A stretch of 64,000 bases of DNA from Stomorhina lunata. Taxonomy: Eukaryota > Arthropoda > Insecta > Diptera > Rhiniidae. Both the position numbers and the translations under genes were made by a program. Positions 1 through 11,504 of the stretch are shown in pieces. The stretch covers positions 40,213,255-40,277,254 of the forward strand of contig OW121742.1 of the NCBI GenBank assembly GCA_933228675.1, in the 5' to 3' direction. How positions within the stretch are numbered: position 1 is the stretch's first letter; each line of letters begins with the position of its first letter. Under the pieces are notes generated by a model, which did not search any database, was not told the DNA's origin, and saw only the letters and a program-made list of their open reading frames with translations.

Positions 1-307
1 TCCTATAATAATAAGAAATTTTAAAAATAGCAAATTTTTGAAAAATTTCCTATGAAAGTAAGAAATTATTTAAAAACTTTCTATAAAAATAAGAAATTTT
101 CGAAAAATTTTCTATAAAAATAAGATATTTTTGAAAAATTAATATAAAAATAAGAAATTTTTGAAAAATTTTCTATAAAAATAAGCAATTTTTGAAAAGT
201 TTTCTATAAAGGTAAGAAATTTTTAAAAAATTTCCTTTAAAAATGGGAAATTTTTAATAAATTTCTTATAAAAATAGGAAATTTTAAGAAAAAATCCTAT
301 AAAAATA
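1..307 (-). repeat. 31-mer satellite (group I), degenerate end of an array
   Basis: Imperfect tandem copies of a roughly 31-bp unit, seen here as the reverse complement of the TATAGGAAATTTTTC form (AAATTTCCTATAAAAATAAG in this orientation). The array enters from the left edge, so its true length is unknown. Units differ by many point changes and small indels, as expected of an old or marginal part of a satellite. It is the same family as the blocks near 29-32, 53-55 and 57-58 kb. Confidence 0.9.
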
Positions 308-1320
308 GCAAATTCGATTTATTTTTGAGCAAATGTTTTTTTTGTTCTACCCATTGTGCATTTTTTATACCGTTTAGCTCTTTTTACTTTCCCAACTGTC
401 TTTTGCGAAAATGTGTTGATGCCATTTAACATCATTTCACATAGAAAAGAACAATTTCACCCACTTTATAGCCATGAATATTATATGCACAATATAAGTC
501 AATGACGTCAGTGGTGAACTGCAACACCTACTTACGCTATGCATGAAAATGTTATATTTTTCTGGGACAACTCAATATTTTAATTTCTCAATGTTAGTTC
601 TTAGACAGGGAAGATTTTGAAAAAAATGTATAAGAGTTATAGTTTGCAGTTGTGGCAATAAAAGCCAATTACTCGTGCCATTAGGCACATTCAACACAGA
701 AATTTATGTAGCGGAGTGTCCACAAAAACTTTCTGAGATAGCACAGAGTGTCTATATCTGGCCAGATTTTTCAGCATTCTCTTGTGGAAAAAAGCCACTT
801 GAGTGGTATTCATAAAATAATGTAATTATTGTACCATGAGAGGCAAATTCAGTTGCCCAGAACCAAGATTTAAATAATATAGTAATACCCAGCATTTGTC
901 ACAATATTTTCTAGCTTATCCTTTGACGCATACTTCTATATATGTATGTCTATGAATAATTATGTAAAATTATAACAATAACTAATACTACTTAAAACAT
1001 TTGACTAAACCTAAAAATTTTTGTTATAAAACCGACTTTAAGTTTATTTCGCGATATTAAAAATGCATTCTTTCTCGTCCGTCCAAGTGTAAATTGTTAA
1101 ATTTTGTACCAAATTTTTGCAGTTTTACTGGTTTTAGCCCAAAAGTATGCAGCAGTAAAAAAAAAGAATCAGTGGTTTTGGTTTTAATGTTTTTTTTTTC
1201 TTGTTCGAAAAAAATTTAAAGCAGAAAAGCAATAAAGTCTCATAATTGTGGTTAAAATATTCGTATGCAGAACTAAATGGAGCATACAACTGAATTTATT
1301 TATGTAAAAAGACTTTTCCA
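308..1320. other. unique AT-rich DNA, no gene seen
   Basis: Non-repetitive sequence between two satellite blocks. It has no long open frame, RNA gene or recognisable transposon. It contains short A and T runs only. Most likely intronic or intergenic. Confidence 0.5.
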
Positions 1321-2545
1321 AAAAAAATCTAATTTTTAAATTTCAATACAAAAAATTTCAATATCAAAATTTTTCTAAAGAAAAAATTTCGATATCAAAA
1401 TTTTTCTGAAGAAAAAATGTCAATATCAAAATGTTTCTAAAGAAAAATTTTCAATATCAAAATTTTTCTAAAGAAAAAATTTCAATATCAAAATTTTTCT
1501 AAAGAAAAATTTTCAATATCAAAATATTCTAAAGAAAAAATTTCAACATCAAAGTTTTTCTAAAGAAAAAATTTCAATATCAAAATTTTTCTAAAGAAAA
1601 AATTTCAATATCAAAATATTCTAAAGAAAAAATTTCATTATCAAAATTTTTCTAAAGAAAAAATTTCAATATCAAAATTTTTCTAAAGAAAAAATTTCAA
1701 TATCAAAATTTTTCTAAAGAAAAAATTTCAATGTCAAATTTTTGGAAAGAAAAAATTTCAATATCAAATTTTTTTTAAAGAAAATATTTCAATATCAAAA
1801 TTTTTCTAAAGAAAAAATTTCAATATCAAAATTTTTCAAAAGAAAAAATTTCAATATCAAAATTTTTCTAAAGGCAAAATTTCAATATCAAAATTTTTCT
1901 AATGAAAAAATCCAATATCAAAATTTTTCTTAAGAAAAAATTTCAGTATCAAAATTTTTCTAAAGAAAAAATTTCAATATCAAAATTTTTCTAAAGAAAA
2001 AATTTCAATGCCAAATTTTTGGAAAGAAAATATTTTATTTTCCTAAAGAAAAAATTTTAATATCAAAATTTTTCTAAAGAAAAAATTTCAATATAAAAAT
2101 TTTTTTAAAGAAAAAATTTCAATATCAAAATTTTTCTAAAGAAAAAATTTCAATATCAAAATTTTTCTAAAGAATAATTTTAATATCAAAATTTTTCTAA
2201 AGAAAAAATTTCAATATCAAAATTTTTCTAAAGAAAAAATTTCAATATCAAAATTTTTCTAAAGAAAAAATTTCAATATCAAAATTTTTCTAAAGAAAAA
2301 ATTTCAATGTCAAATTTTTGGAAAGAAAAAATTTCAATATCAAAATTTTTTTAACGAAAATATTTCAATATCAAAATTTTTCTAAAGAAAAAATTTCAAT
2401 ATCAAAATTTTTCAAAAGAAAAAATTTCAATATCAAAATTTTTCTTAAGAAAAAATTTCAGTATCAAAATTTTTCTAAAGAAAAAATTTCAATATCAAAA
2501 TTTTCTCAAGAAAAAATCTCAATATGAAAATTTCTATATAAACAA
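1321..2545 (+). repeat. 31-mer satellite (group II), left arm of an inverted array pair
   Basis: About 39 tandem copies of a 31-bp unit containing AAAGAAAAAATTTCAATATC followed by AAAATTTTTCT. A variant unit with GTCAAATTTTTGGAAAG recurs near 1731 and 2307. The stretches that follow these two sites match each other closely, so a block of about 576 bp was duplicated. Short translated frames here (for example around 1742-1933 and 2318-2527) are translations of the repeat and not genes. The same unit occurs in reverse orientation from 2801. Confidence 0.95.
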
Positions 2546-2800
2546 AAATTTTCATCAATTAGAAAATCAAAAAAATTTTATAATGAAATTTTTTTTATAG
2601 AAAAAAGGTTGGTATTGATATTTTTTTTAAGAAAAAATTTTATATTGATATTTTTCAAAGAAAAATTTGAATATTGAAATTTTGTCTATAAAAAAAATTT
2701 ATGTTGACATTTTTTTCATAGAAACATTTGGATATTGAAACTTTTTTCCTACAAACATTTTGATATTAGAATGTTTTATGTAGAAAAATGTTCATGTGTT
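2546..2800. repeat. degenerate spacer between inverted satellite arms
   Basis: About 255 bp of diverged A/T-run sequence (for example GAAAAAATTTTATATTGATA) with weak 30-bp periodicity in the right-arm orientation. It separates the two oppositely oriented 31-mer arrays and would form the loop if they paired. Confidence 0.7.
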
Positions 2801-4545
2801 TTTTCTTTAGAAAAATTTCGATATTGAAATTTTTTCTTTAGAAAAATTTCGATATTGAAATTTTCTCTTTAGAAAAATTTCGATATTGAAATTTTTTCTT
2901 TAGAAAAATTTCGATATTGAAATTTTTTCTTTAGAAAAATTTCGATATTGAAATTTTTTCTTTAGAAAAATTTCGATATTGAAATTTTTTCTTTAGAAAA
3001 ATTTCGATATTGAAATTTTTTCTTTAGAAAAATTTCGATATTGAAATTTTTTCTTTAGAAAAATTTCGATATTGAAATTTTTTCTTTAGAAAAATTTCGA
3101 TATTGAAATTTTTTCTTTAGAAAAATTTCGATATTGAAATTTTTTCTTTAGAAAAATTTCGATATTGAAATTTTTTCTTTAGAAAAATTTCGATATTGAA
3201 ATTTTTTCTTTAGAAAAATTTCGATATTGAAATTTTTTCTTTAGAAAAATTTCGATATTGAAATTTTTTCTTTAGAAAAATTTCGATATTGAAATTTTTT
3301 CTTTAGAAAAATTTCGATATTGAAATTTTTTCTTTAGAAAAATTTCGATATTGAAATTTTTTCTTTAGAAAAATTTCGATATTGAAATTTTTTCTTTAGA
3401 AAAATTTCGATATTGAAATTTTTTCTTTAGAAAAATTTCGATATTGAAATTTTTTCTTTAGAAAAATTTCGATATTGAAATTTTTTCTTTAGAAAAATTT
3501 CGATATTGAAATTTTTTCTTTAGAAAAATTTCGATATTGAAATTTTTTCTTTAGAAAAATTTCGATATTGAAATTTTTTCTTTAGAAAAATTTCGATATT
3601 GAAATTTTTTCTTTAGAAAAATTTCGATATTAAAATTTTTTCTTTAGAAAAATTTCGATATTGAAATTTTTTCTTTAGAAAAATTTCGATATTGAAATTT
3701 TTTCTTTAGAAAAATTTCGATATTGAAATTTTTTCTTTAGAAAAATTTCGATATTGAAATTTTTTCTTTAGAAAAATTTCGATATTGAAATTTTTTCTTT
3801 AGAAAAATTTCGATATTGAAATTTTTTCTTTAGAAAAATTTTGATATTGAAATTTTTTCTTTAGAAAAATTTCGACATTAAAATTTTTTCTTTAGAAAAA
3901 TTTTGATATTGAAATTTTTTCTTTAGAAAAATTTTGATATTGAAATTTTTTCTTTAGAAAAATTTTGATATTGAAATTTTTTCTTTAGAAAAATTTCGAT
4001 ATTGAAATTTTTTCTTTAGAAAAATTGTGATATTGAATTTTTTTCTTTAGAAAAATTTTGATATTGAAATTTTTTCTTTAGAAAAATTTTGATATTGAAA
4101 TTTTTTCTTTAGAAAAATTTTGATAATGAAATTTTTTCTTTAGAAAAATTTTGATTTTGAAATTTTTCTTTAGAAAAATTTTTATATTGAAATTTTTTCT
4201 GTAGAAAAATTTTGATATTGAAATTTTTTCTATAGAAAAATTTTGATATTGAAATTTTTTCTTTAGAAAAATTTTGATATTGAAATTTTTTCTTTAGAAA
4301 AATTTTGATATTGAAATTTTTTCTTTATAAAAATTTTGAGATTGAAATTTTTTTTTTAGAAAAATTTCGATATTGAAATTTTTTCTTTAGAAAAATTTCG
4401 ATATTGAAATTTTTTCTTTAGAAAAATTTCGATATTGAAATTTTTTCTTTAGAAAAATTTTGATATTGAAATTTTTTCTTTAGAAAAATTTTGATATTGA
4501 AATTTTTTCTTTAGAAAAATTTTCATATTGAAATTTTTTGATATT
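2801..4545 (-). repeat. 31-mer satellite (group II), right arm of an inverted array pair
   Basis: About 56 tandem copies of the reverse complement of the left-arm unit, period exactly 31 bp (TTTAGAAAAATTTCGATATT then GAAATTTTTTC). The inner part, about 2815-3835, is nearly homogeneous and carries a CG at the GAT junction. The outer part, about 3840-4545, mostly has TG instead, which is the state of the left arm. An open frame running out of this array into unique DNA (4449-4715, minus) is not supported as a gene. Confidence 0.95.
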
Positions 4546-5755
4546 GAATATAATATCCCTGACATTTGACTCCTTTCATAAACGTTATAATTTGTTGTCA
4601 TGGTCTTAGCTCCAAAATAGTTAAGCAATAATTTATTAGTCTCATTATTTAGTTTATTATCCTCCATGAAAATTATACTGCAACGCCTTTTATGTTCCTT
4701 GTAAAAATATTGCATTTTTGCCTGTCTTATTTATTTAGTCAATATTTTTTTTTAACTGCTAAAAAATTTATATTTTTATTTTTTCGTGTTGATATAAGTT
4801 CAGATTTCCTTTCTAACAGAATTCAAAAAGTTTGTTCTTTATCCCTTTCGTGCTCATTATTGAGAATTGGCAACATTTTTTTCTAAAATCTGTTCTTTCT
4901 TTAAAATAATTCTTTTACACAAAGAGTCGATGAAATATATAGCAAAAATGTTTAATAAAGAAAATTTTATTACAAAACTTTTTTATATGCATTAATATTT
5001 GTTCCTAATATTAAAATCTTTTAACAAAAATTATAGTTATATTATTATGATTGAAATGTCTCAAATTTGGAGATAAATCAAAAAATTTTGCACATTTGTA
5101 TTTTTTGCTAGAAAAACAATGTATGAATGCGAAAATTGTATGGATCCAATATCTCCGGTACATTCCATATTAAAGGCTTCCACTAATCGATTCTTCGCTT
5201 TCTTCGATTCGCAGCCTGAAGGTATGCTCCATAATATTCACAAAACTTGATTCAGTTAAATTTTATATATGGGAGGTACCTGAATTAATCGACCGAATTA
5301 AACCAAATTCCGTAGACATTATTCCTGTTTCATGAAAGTTCTATGAACCAAATTTCATTAAATTATCTAAAAATTCTAGACTATTTTAATCATAATTACA
5401 TGATTAAGCAAAATTTTCAAAAAGCTTCCTTATCTGAGTTTACATAGAAAAATGAACGCCACCATTGAAATCACCATGACCGAATTATCTTTGGTAAATA
5501 TATCTCGTCTCTGTTACTTTTTCACACTATAACAGTGTTATTAATAAATAATACGTTTTTGCCTTTCAAATAAATCACAAAACTCTTCAATGACATTTTC
5601 GTGCTTAAGGTTAATATTTAATATTAAACTTTAAAGTTTAAGTTAAAAATATCTACCCCATATTAGGTTTCATTTATAATAAACGTCAAGTAAAATGTTA
5701 AAGGATAATTTGTTAAGTTCTTATAGAAATGTAAATACAAAAATATACAAAAAAA
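4546..5755. other. unique AT-rich DNA, no gene seen
   Basis: Non-repetitive sequence. The only open frames are short, and one of them starts in satellite. Some phrases near 5150-5450, such as GGGAGGTACCTGAATTAAT, resemble the inside of the dispersed element that follows, so part of this stretch may be an old diverged copy. Confidence 0.4.
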
Positions 5756-6707
5756 ACAAGTAAGAAAGCGCTATAGTCGGTCAAGCCCGACGATACGATA
5801 CCACTCAAAGGTCAAAGGTGTTATTTTTCCTGTATAAAGACAAATATTTGCTAAATTTTGCCATCATACAAACATTTTCTCAAAACTTATATATTTAAGC
5901 TGTTTCCATCATTTGGGCTTATATGAGACCTAGGGTCAAATGTGGACCGATTATCTCGAAATTTAGCAAATTGATTACAATTGTTAAAAAAATTATGTAC
6001 GCAAAAAATAAACTCAAAATTTTCAATATCTTTGGATTTACGAGCGTTTTAGTGATTTTTTTGTCTCATTTAGTGCATTTTTAAAGAAAAGTTTGTACGG
6101 GAGCCATGGTCAAATGTGGACCGATTATCTCGAAATTTAGCAAATTGATTACAGTTATTAAAAAAATAATGTGTGCGAAAACTAAACTTGAAATTCTCAG
6201 TATCTTTGGATTTACGAGCGTTTTAGTGATTTTTTTGTCTCATTTAGTGCATTTTTAAAGAAAAGTTTGTATGGGAGCTATGGTCAAATGTGGACCGATT
6301 TCAACGAAATTTGGTACAGTGATTTAGGTTTACATAAGAATTATATGTTTTAAATTTCATGAAAAAATATAGATATTTGTGGCCAATATGTCAATTCCGG
6401 GAAGTGGGACCTATGGGAGGTACCATAAATAATGGACCGATTTCAACCAATTTCAATAGCCATGGTCCCATTATCAAAAAAATGATCTGTACCAAATTTC
6501 ATCAAATTATCTTTAGAATTACGACCTGTAGTTTGATTAAAAGGTTTACATGGGGGTCCAGCCAGCCAGCCAGACGGACGGACGGACGGACGGACATCGC
6601 TAAATCGACTCAGAAAGTGATTCTAAGCCTATTGGTATACTAAAAGGTGGGTCTAAGACAAATATTTCTATGCGTTACATACATCAGCACAAACTTATAA
6701 TACCCTT
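5756..6707 (+). mobile_element. dispersed DINE-1-like element, copy 1, with internal duplication
   Basis: Starts ACAAGTAAGAAAGCGC and carries a 5' motif like ATACCCTTCACCAC. It shows the family's internal phrases (GGACCGATTATCTCGAAATT; TTTACGAGCGTTTTAGTG), a GGAC microsatellite near 6570-6596 and a 3' tail of TGCGTTACATACATCAGCAC. Four other copies in this window define the same order. This copy alone has a 174-bp tandem duplication (compare 5941 onward with 6115 onward). Its last bases are displaced to 7551-7580 by a LINE insertion. No coding capacity is seen, so it is a non-autonomous element. Assignment to the Helentron-associated class is by structure only. Confidence 0.85.
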
Positions 6708-7550
6708 TTTACACCTTTTTTTTATTTATTTATTTGATGTCTATGGAAAAAAAGATCCTTACAGACAAATTAATTACAATAGTTATATAGTAGTACAAAA
6801 AATTTACATACAAAACAATAAAGCTAGCTATTCAAATGTAAGATTATGTTACGTTTTAAAACATTAATATGAAGAGATAAGTCAATTAAATCGTACATTT
6901 CATTGAAGTTGTGACAAATTCTCCGTAATGGATCAGCATTGGCGTAATTTTGACGAAAGCATTGAATTGATAAAAGACGAAATTGTCGCAAAGGACGTTG
7001 GGATACACAAAGGCTTAAGTTGTTTAGTAGAAACTCGGAGCTGACGGTGCCATTTAAAATTTTTACAACGAATATTATATTTAACATAGATCTTCTACTT
7101 TTTAGGGTTGGTAGTTTGATCTGGTGCAACCTGTCTTCATAGTGTGGTAAGTTTGTTGAGGGGTTAGGATAAATATCGCGCAGACGGACGGACTCAATAC
7201 GGTCGCTGTGTAAGTTATAAAACGGATCCCATACGATTGAACAATACTCGAGAACAGGTCTAACTAAAGCAGTATAAAGTTGTTTTGTCACTTCAAAATC
7301 ATTAAATTCTTTGGCCCAGCGTTTGATGAAGCCAAGAAGCCCACGTGCTTTATTTATGATAATGTTGATATGATCGATGAATAGAAGTTTCTGATCAAAC
7401 AGTACACCAAGGTCCGTGAATTTATCCACCTTCTCAATTGTACAGCCATTTAAATTGAAACACCCACTAGAATTAGCAAGAAAGTTCTTCTCACACCAGG
7501 TAAAAAATCTATCCAAATCTTCCTGCAGATGAGATTGGGAAAGTACATAA
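6708..7550 (-). pseudogene. 3' fragment of a non-LTR retrotransposon (reverse transcriptase C-terminus)
   Basis: The minus-strand frame, stopping near 6824, reads like the end of a LINE ORF2. It has LQEDLDRFFTWCEKN, then FTDLGVLFDQKLLFIDHIN, then YTALVRPVLEYCSIVWDP, then EDRLHQIKLPTLKSRRSM. These are typical of the region after the RT palm in Jockey/I/CR1-type elements. The palm, endonuclease and ORF1 are missing, as in 5'-truncated copies. The stretch around ESVRLRDIYP looks shortened compared with relatives I know. The 3' tail (minus strand) is A-rich with AAAT repeats near 6715-6735. The open frame continues to 7672 only because it reads through the flanking dispersed repeat, so that N-terminus is not LINE sequence. 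Clade is uncertain. Confidence 0.85.
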
Positions 7551-7580
7551 TCACCACCTATGGTGGTGAAGGGTATAACA
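7551..7580 (+). mobile_element. displaced 3' end of DINE-1-like copy 1
   Basis: Reads CCACCTATGGTGGTGAAGGG then TATAA, the exact 3' terminus of the other copies. In copy 1 the sequence before the LINE ends in ATAATACCC, so the terminus was split. This shows the LINE inserted after the dispersed element. Confidence 0.8.
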
Positions 7581-7804
7581 ACAAATAAGAAAGTGCTATA
7601 GTTGGTCGAGCCCGACCATACGATACCCTTCATCACTAAAGACAAAGGAATTTTTTTCCTATATAAAGACATATTATTTTTCTTCTCAATGTATAACCCG
7701 CAATTTTCAGCAGAATTTCATGAAAATCGGCACAACTTCATTATTTGACCGAAAAAAAGCTAAACTAGTTTTGGTTGAAATCCGTCAACTCCTTGGACCC
7801 CCAC
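7581..7804 (+). mobile_element. 5' end of a related dispersed element plus first 150-bp repeat
   Basis: Begins AAATAAGAAAGTGCTATAG, then the motif CGAGCCCGACCATACG and ATACCCTTCATCAC, as in the 5' ends of the other copies. It then diverges into a different body (TTCTCAATGTATAACCCGC ... GTTGAAATCCGTC). The body is the start of the tandem units that resume at about 8370, so this is a sister family sharing only the 5' end. Confidence 0.65.
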
Positions 7805-8369
7805 CAATAGGTGAAAGGGTATTATAAGTTTGTGATTCCGTTTGTAATTTTTTTATTAGTGATCGTAGACCCCATAAAAATTATACCCATCGACTCAGAA
7901 TCGGGAGGATAATCGATAAAGCGATGTCTGTCTGTCTGTCTGTCTGCCTCTCTGTCGATTTGTCTGTCTGTCTGTTTCTGAAGCCCCTAGAGGATGGACC
8001 TACATAAATTATATATTAGATTTTGAGAAATTCTTCCGCAATGAACGCTATTAAATTTCATTAAAATCGGTTTGTAAACACCCAAAATATCGAAAAAATA
8101 CCAAAAATTAGACGAACATTTTTAAATTTTTGATTGAAACACACTTTTAAATAACAAGAGAAAAAAGATACTCCTGGTGTACATGTGATAATATATTATA
8201 TAACAGATTGTAGAAATGGTTCCCCAAAGCACTCTGTAAAATCGTATCAAAATCGTTCCATAAACAACTGAGATATCGCCAAAACACTAAATATGATGTA
8301 TCGCAAATTGCCCAAAGTACTCATTAGAGAATGTTTGTTGAAAAAAATGAAATGCAGAAATAAAAATGA
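7805..8369 (-). mobile_element. related dispersed element fragment with GTCT microsatellite
   Basis: Opens with AGGTGAAAGGGTATTATAAG, the reverse complement of the family 3' end. After a stretch of about 80 bp comes CGACTCAGAATC and then GCGATGTCTGTCTGTC, a GTCT array near 7925-7975. The order of 3' hairpin, CGACTC motif and GTCY/GACR array mirrors the better copies. It interrupts the 150-bp repeats on either side. The body has no coding frame. Confidence 0.65.
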
Positions 8370-9010
8370 GCTCTAATATTTTTGGTTGAAATTCGATTAC
8401 TCCTTGGGGTACCTCCCTTGGACCCCCATTTTTTCTCTTATATTCCTTATCAATGTATAACCCGCAATTTTCAATAGAATTTGATAAAATTTAGCACGCT
8501 TTTATTTTGTGATCCAAAAAAAAAACTGTATTCATTTTGGACCCCCATTTTGGACCCCCATTTTTCACTTAATTTCCTTCTCAATGTATCAATTTGCAAC
8601 AGAATTTAATCAAATTTAGCACACTTCCACTTTTTTGATACAAAAGAGAGCCCTACTAATTTTGGGTGAAATCCGTCTACTCCTTGGGGTACCTCTTTTG
8701 GAATCCCATTTTTTCACTTATTTTCCTTCTCAATGTATAACCTGCAATTTTCAATAGAATTCGATAAAATTCGGTACAATTTTATTTTTTGATTCAAGAA
8801 AGGGGTTTGCTAATTTTGGTTGAAGTCCATCAACTTCTTGGGGTACCTACCTTGGACCCCTATTTTTTCATGTATTTTTATTCTCAATGAATAAGGCGAA
8901 CTTCTCAATAAAATTTAGTGAAATTCTATGCATGCCTATTAGTTGATCAGAAAAGAACTCTACTAATTTTTAATGAAATCCGTAGACTCCTAAAGGTACT
9001 TCGTAAATCT
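8370..9010 (+). repeat. about 150-bp tandem repeat inside dispersed-element DNA
   Basis: Four diverged copies of a module containing TTCTCAATGTATAACC, AATTTTCAATAGAATT, then GGTTGAAATCCGT, then CTCCTTGGGGTACCT and GGACCCCCATTTT. A further copy lies at about 7680-7800. The wording resembles the LINE- and Helentron-rich intergenic repeats of flies, but I do not recognise a named family. No coding sequence is seen. Confidence 0.7.
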
Positions 9011-9118
9011 CAAGATAATGTAATTTAAACTAATGTTAGGATTAATAACTGCAATTTGTTTAAAAAATTAAGCCTAAAGGTATGCAATGCTTTTTTATTA
9101 TAAGCAATATTCCTTACT

Positions 9119-9827
9119 TTTAATACCCTTCACCACCATAGGTGGAAAGGGTATTATAAGTTTGTGCTGATGTATGTAACGCATAGAAATATTTGTCTTA
9201 GACCCAACTTTTAGTATCACATTCTGAGTCGATTTAGCGATGTCCGTCTGGTTGGCTGGACGGCTGGCTGGCCGGCTGGACCCCTTGGCACAGATCATTT
9301 TTTTTTTTTAATGGGACCATGGTTCGTCAAAATCGCTCCATTATTTATGGTATCTCCCATAGGTCCCACTTCCCGGAATTGATATATAGGCCACAAATAT
9401 AAATATTTTTTCGTAAAATTTTAAACAAATACTGTAAACTAAAATCACTGTACCAAATTTCGTTGAAATCGGTCCACATTTGACCATAGCTCCCATACAA
9501 ACTTTTCTGTAAAAACGCACTAAATGAGACAAAAATCACTAAAACGCTCGTAAATCTAAAGATAATGAGAATTTTAAGTTTATTTTTTGCATATATAGTT
9601 CTTATAATAACTGTAATCAATTTGCCAAATTTCGAGATAATCGGTCCACACTTGACCCTAGCTCTCATATAAGTTCAAATAACGGAAACAGCTTAAATAT
9701 ATAAGTTTTGAGAAAATGTTTGTATGCTGGCAAAATTTAGCAATTATTTGTCTTTATACAGGAAAAATAACCCCTTTCATCTTAGTGGTGAAGGGTATCG
9801 TATGGTCGGGCTTGACCGACTTGTTTT
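9119..9827 (-). mobile_element. dispersed DINE-1-like element, copy 2
   Basis: Minus-strand copy. Its 3' end lies at the left (ATACCCTTCACCACCATAGG) and its 5' end at the right (GTCGGGCTTGACCGAC). It has the same internal phrases as copy 1. The microsatellite has shrunk to GGCTGG/GTCC-type repeats near 9243-9290. It lacks the TAAGAAAGCGCTATAG stretch present at the 5' end of copies 1, 3 and 5. Short open frames inside are translations of repeat and not genes. Confidence 0.85.
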
Positions 9828-10077
9828 TACTAAATTTTGATATTTTTTTGAAAGATTGACAGAAGTTGCCAAATTTTTTTTAGCTATTTCGAAAGAAAAG
9901 CCTTTTGCCTTTAATTTCATTATACTCAGAGCACGGAGGTAAACCGAGCTAACTGACTTTTTCTTCAACGAAAAGAGCCAATGCTGAATTTTGTAGGATA
10001 ATTTTGATGAGCTTATATCTCCTAAACTACGTTTGCAATTAACTTTTTTTCTTTTAAAAAATTAAATAAAATGGCAT

Positions 10078-10215
10078 TAAATCGACTCAGAAAGTGATTC
10101 TAAGCCTATTGGTATACTAAAAGGTGGGTCTGAGACAAATATTTCTATGCGTTACATACATCAGCACAGATTTATAATACCCTCTCCACCTATGGAGGTG
10201 AAGGGTATAAATACT
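10078..10215 (+). mobile_element. 3'-end fragment of the DINE-1-like element
   Basis: Only the last part of the element is present: AAATCGACTCAGAAAGTG, AAAAGGTGGGTCTGAGAC, TGCGTTACATACATCAGC and the terminal hairpin ACCTATGGAGGTGAAGGG. The 5' boundary is directly after the microsatellite position. Confidence 0.8.
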
Positions 10216-10281
10216 AAAAAAAATACGAACCTTAAAAGAATTTAAAAACTTTAAATGAATATATTTTCTTTTTCTTTCTAG

Positions 10282-10326
10282 ACATCCAATGAATACTTAC
10301 AAATCATAAGTTGGAAAAAATAAATG
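10282..10326 (+). other. candidate 45-bp non-coding mini-exon
   Basis: A pyrimidine tract and acceptor (TTTCTTTTTCTTTCTAG) ends at 10281. Forty-five bases later there is a consensus donor, ATG then GTAAGT, at 10327-10332. No long frame runs through it, so if real it would be a 5'UTR or micro-exon of a + strand gene, possibly the one whose coding exon is near 59.9 kb. Acceptor and donor pairs this close can occur by chance in AT-rich introns. Confidence 0.3.
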
Positions 10327-10332
10327 GTAAGT

Positions 10333-11504
10333 CAAGAAAATTTCATTTCATTCATGTGTTAATAAATTTGGAAATATTTTAAAGTAAAAAGAAGTTAGGG
10401 AAATTCCTTCTGATGATAATGGCCTAATAAGGAAAGTTTGTCTCCGTACTTAAAATACTTAAGTAAATTTTTTTAAGAAAATGTTTTAGATTTGTACTAT
10501 ATTAATAAATTTTCCTCGAAATTACACAATTTATACAAAATTTTTCTCTAAATTTCTAAATTTAAAAAATATTTATAACTTGCCAACTAAAAATAATTGA
10601 ACCAAAAATATCAACACATTTTCAATTCAGCAAAAAAAGAGCAAAATATTCCCTCGAAAAAAAATATTCAAATGAATTTCGTTTGTCTCATTTACTTAAC
10701 GACTTATTTGTCGTTACAGTTGCTCATATACGAAAATCGTAATACGAATAAACGAGCAGTAAATGTAAATTTTTACATTTAACATTTGAATTGAATTTTC
10801 GTACAATTTACGAAAAACAAATTTTTCTGTTAAAGGAAACGGAAACATTTAAAACAGTAGTAGCTAAAACAGTTGTTGTAATAGTTTAAATTAAAACACA
10901 TACAATCGCACACTCACACAAACATTAACAGTAACAGAGCCAAAAACTATACGAACATTTTTTACAACATTGTCATCGTTATCGTGTTACGAGAATGTTA
11001 AGTTTTAACTATTTCGGAGGGCGTTGGTGTGCCCCTTCAGCTTTTGAAAGTACACGTTCCATTGATTGTTGCTCCTTCCTCGCTTTTCTTGCTTGCAAGG
11101 AAACAAATAGCGAACATGTTTGAACAAAAAAAAAAACAAATGAATGAAATTTGGAAAAAAAAAACTAACTAACGGCTGTCAATACATGTTGGACAATAAA
11201 CTGGTGAAAACTGTGAAAACAAAATAATAACGGAACTATAATAACAATCAAAAAGAAAACTAAAATGAACTGACGAAATGAAAAAAAAAAGAGCAGGAGA
11301 ACCTTTGAAAATCGTAAAGTTTGTTTAGTTAGTTTGTCAGGTTGTTTGACATTTAATAGCCAATATGACAGCAACGAAACTATAACAGTAAACTTTTGAG
11401 AAGTCTTATGACAAAAGGCCAAAAATTAACAGTGGAAATGGAAAAAGAACCAAAATAAAATATTTCAGAAATATTTTTTAACTAAAATTGATAAAAAGGT
11501 TTTT
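10333..11504. other. unique DNA, no gene seen
   Basis: AT-rich non-repetitive sequence with a slightly GC-richer patch near 11010-11110. Two short open frames (10597-10782 plus; 11165-11422 minus, low-complexity F/L/V-rich) show no recognisable domain and are probably chance. Confidence 0.4.

Noticed and set aside
6824..7672. A single 282-residue protein-coding gene
   Set aside because: The first 40 or so residues are a translation of the dispersed repeat. The rest is a 5'-truncated LINE.
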